Origin: Clostridiales bacterium UBA1446
GTDB taxonomy: Bacteria; Bacillota; Clostridia; Oscillospirales; Oscillospiraceae
DNA: 5,071 nt
Reading direction: 5' to 3'
Assembly: GCA_002329245.1 (NCBI GenBank)
Contig: DCTG01000155.1
Location: 1-5,071 of the forward strand
Positions 4,402 to 5,071 of the stretch are shown here, piece by piece. Both the position numbers and the translations under genes were made by a program. The notes under the pieces are model-generated. The model was not told the origin of the DNA. It saw only the letters and a program-made list of their open reading frames with translations, and made no database searches. How positions within the stretch are numbered: position 1 is the first letter of the stretch; the number at the start of each line of letters is the position of its first letter.

Positions 4402-5071
4402 ATGTCGATCGTCAAAACGTATACCAATACATTGGGCGGACCGGTGGAGGTCCAGGTCGAAGATGGAAAGATCCGCAGAATCCGGCCGATCAGTCTGAGG
4501 GACGATGATCCGGAAGGCTGGATCATAAAGGCGCGGGGCCGTGCGTTTACCCCTCCGCGGAAGGTTACGGTGACCGCGCTGGCGCTTCAGGACAAGGACA
4601 AAGTCTATGCTTACGACCGCTTGCTTTACCCGATGATACGCGAGGATTTTGTGGAAACGCCGGACGGCAAAAACCGGAATACGCATAACCGGGGGAAATC
4701 CGGCTACCGCAGAGCCACCTGGGACGAGGCGTTGGGCCTTGTGGCCAGGGAAATCAAGCGGATTCAGACTACATACGGCAAGGAGGCCGTCACGGCCTGC
4801 ACCGGTTCTCACCACACATGGGGCCTATTGGGCTATAAGCTCTCCGCGTTCAAGCGTTTTTTCAATCTTCTCGGATATACGCAGGTGCTGGACAATCCGG
4901 ACTCCTGGGAAGGGTTTCACTGGGGCGCCGCTCATGTATACGGTCACTACTGGCGTTTGGGCTGCCCCGAGCCGTTTGATTTATTGGAGGATTGCCTACA
5001 GAATTGTGAAACGCTGATTTTCTGGTCCCATGATCCCGACTCCACGCACGGCTGCTACAGCGCGAACGAGA
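4402..5071 (+). CDS. Molybdopterin oxidoreductase, transhydroxylase-like large subunit (N-terminal part)
   Basis: The first 223 residues are present; the frame is open to the right edge. The family usually runs to roughly 850-900 residues, so about a quarter is visible. It resembles the DMSO reductase superfamily: an N-terminal YTNTLGGPVEVQVEDGKIRRIRPI strand pair, then a YDRLLYPMIREDF and YRRATWDEALGLVAREIKRIQ block that precedes cofactor binding. There is no cysteine before C133, so the N-terminal [4Fe-4S] motif is absent, and there is no Tat or other signal peptide, so it should be cytoplasmic. SHHTWG contains H137 and NPDSWEG contains D167-S168. From memory these match active-site His144, Asp174 and Mo-ligand Ser175 of Pelobacter pyrogallol-phloroglucinol transhydroxylase, all offset by 7. 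The ATG has GGGAGG (4390-4395) 6 bases upstream. The divergent LysR gene probably controls it. Catechol dehydroxylases are close alternatives, so the substrate is uncertain. A small Fe-S subunit gene would be expected downstream. Confidence 0.85.
   Translation, partial: MSIVKTYTNTLGGPVEVQVEDGKIRRIRPISLRDDDPEGWIIKARGRAFTPPRKVTVTALALQDKDKVYAYDRLLYPMIREDFVETPDGKNRNTHNRGKSGYRRATWDEALGLVAREIKRIQTTYGKEAVTACTGSHHTWGLLGYKLSAFKRFFNLLGYTQVLDNPDSWEGFHWGAAHVYGHYWRLGCPEPFDLLEDCLQNCETLIFWSHDPDSTHGCYSANE

Noticed and set aside
4311..4508. 65-residue plus-strand frame across the molybdoenzyme promoter
   Set aside because: It begins before the predicted transcript start, is out of frame with the real gene and has no recognisable content.
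4309..4815. 168-residue open frame antisense to the molybdoenzyme
   Set aside because: The plus-strand frame shows clear family motifs; the antisense frame shows none.

Overview
The window looks like chromosomal DNA from an anaerobic, moderately GC-rich member of the Firmicutes (Clostridia). The evidence is the darA-holB-ricT gene order, which follows the Bacillus/Clostridia replication-competence neighbourhood, strong purine-rich Shine-Dalgarno sites, frequent GTG and TTG starts, and an oxygen-sensitive-type molybdoenzyme. No genus can be named from this sequence alone.

Layout. Bases 1-46 hold the 5' part of a tRNA-Thr(TGT) gene on the minus strand, with a good promoter behind it. Bases 109-505 contain no convincing gene: a GC-rich intergenic stretch, a TATAAT box at 265-270, and an unusually long (about 230 nt) leader. 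A forward operon follows: darA (c-di-AMP-binding PII-like protein, GTG start at 506), holB (clamp-loader delta' subunit, ATG at 855) and ricT (PSP1/YaaT-family protein, TTG at 1832, overlapping the holB stop by 4 bases). The operon ends in a hairpin plus T-tract at 3153-3205, which may work in both directions.

On the minus strand lies a LysR-type regulator (3229-4149, TTG start). It is transcribed divergently from a molybdopterin oxidoreductase that starts at 4402 and runs off the window's right edge. The 252-base gap between them is a textbook LysR control region: an excellent lysR promoter, a dyad TTAT-N11-ATAA (T-N11-A type), and for the oxidoreductase a perfect TATAAT with a poor -35, as expected for an activator-dependent promoter.

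How the parts fit. The first operon is housekeeping: second-messenger sensing, DNA replication and RNA processing/development. The second unit is accessory metabolism. The visible part of the oxidoreductase has no N-terminal Fe-S cysteine motif and no Tat signal. It carries a His and an Asp-Ser pair with the same spacing as the active-site His144/Asp174 and Mo-ligand Ser175 that I recall from the Pelobacter pyrogallol-phloroglucinol transhydroxylase. The most interesting hypothesis here is an inducible system for anaerobic metabolism of a polyphenol or catechol-like compound, controlled by the neighbouring LysR protein.
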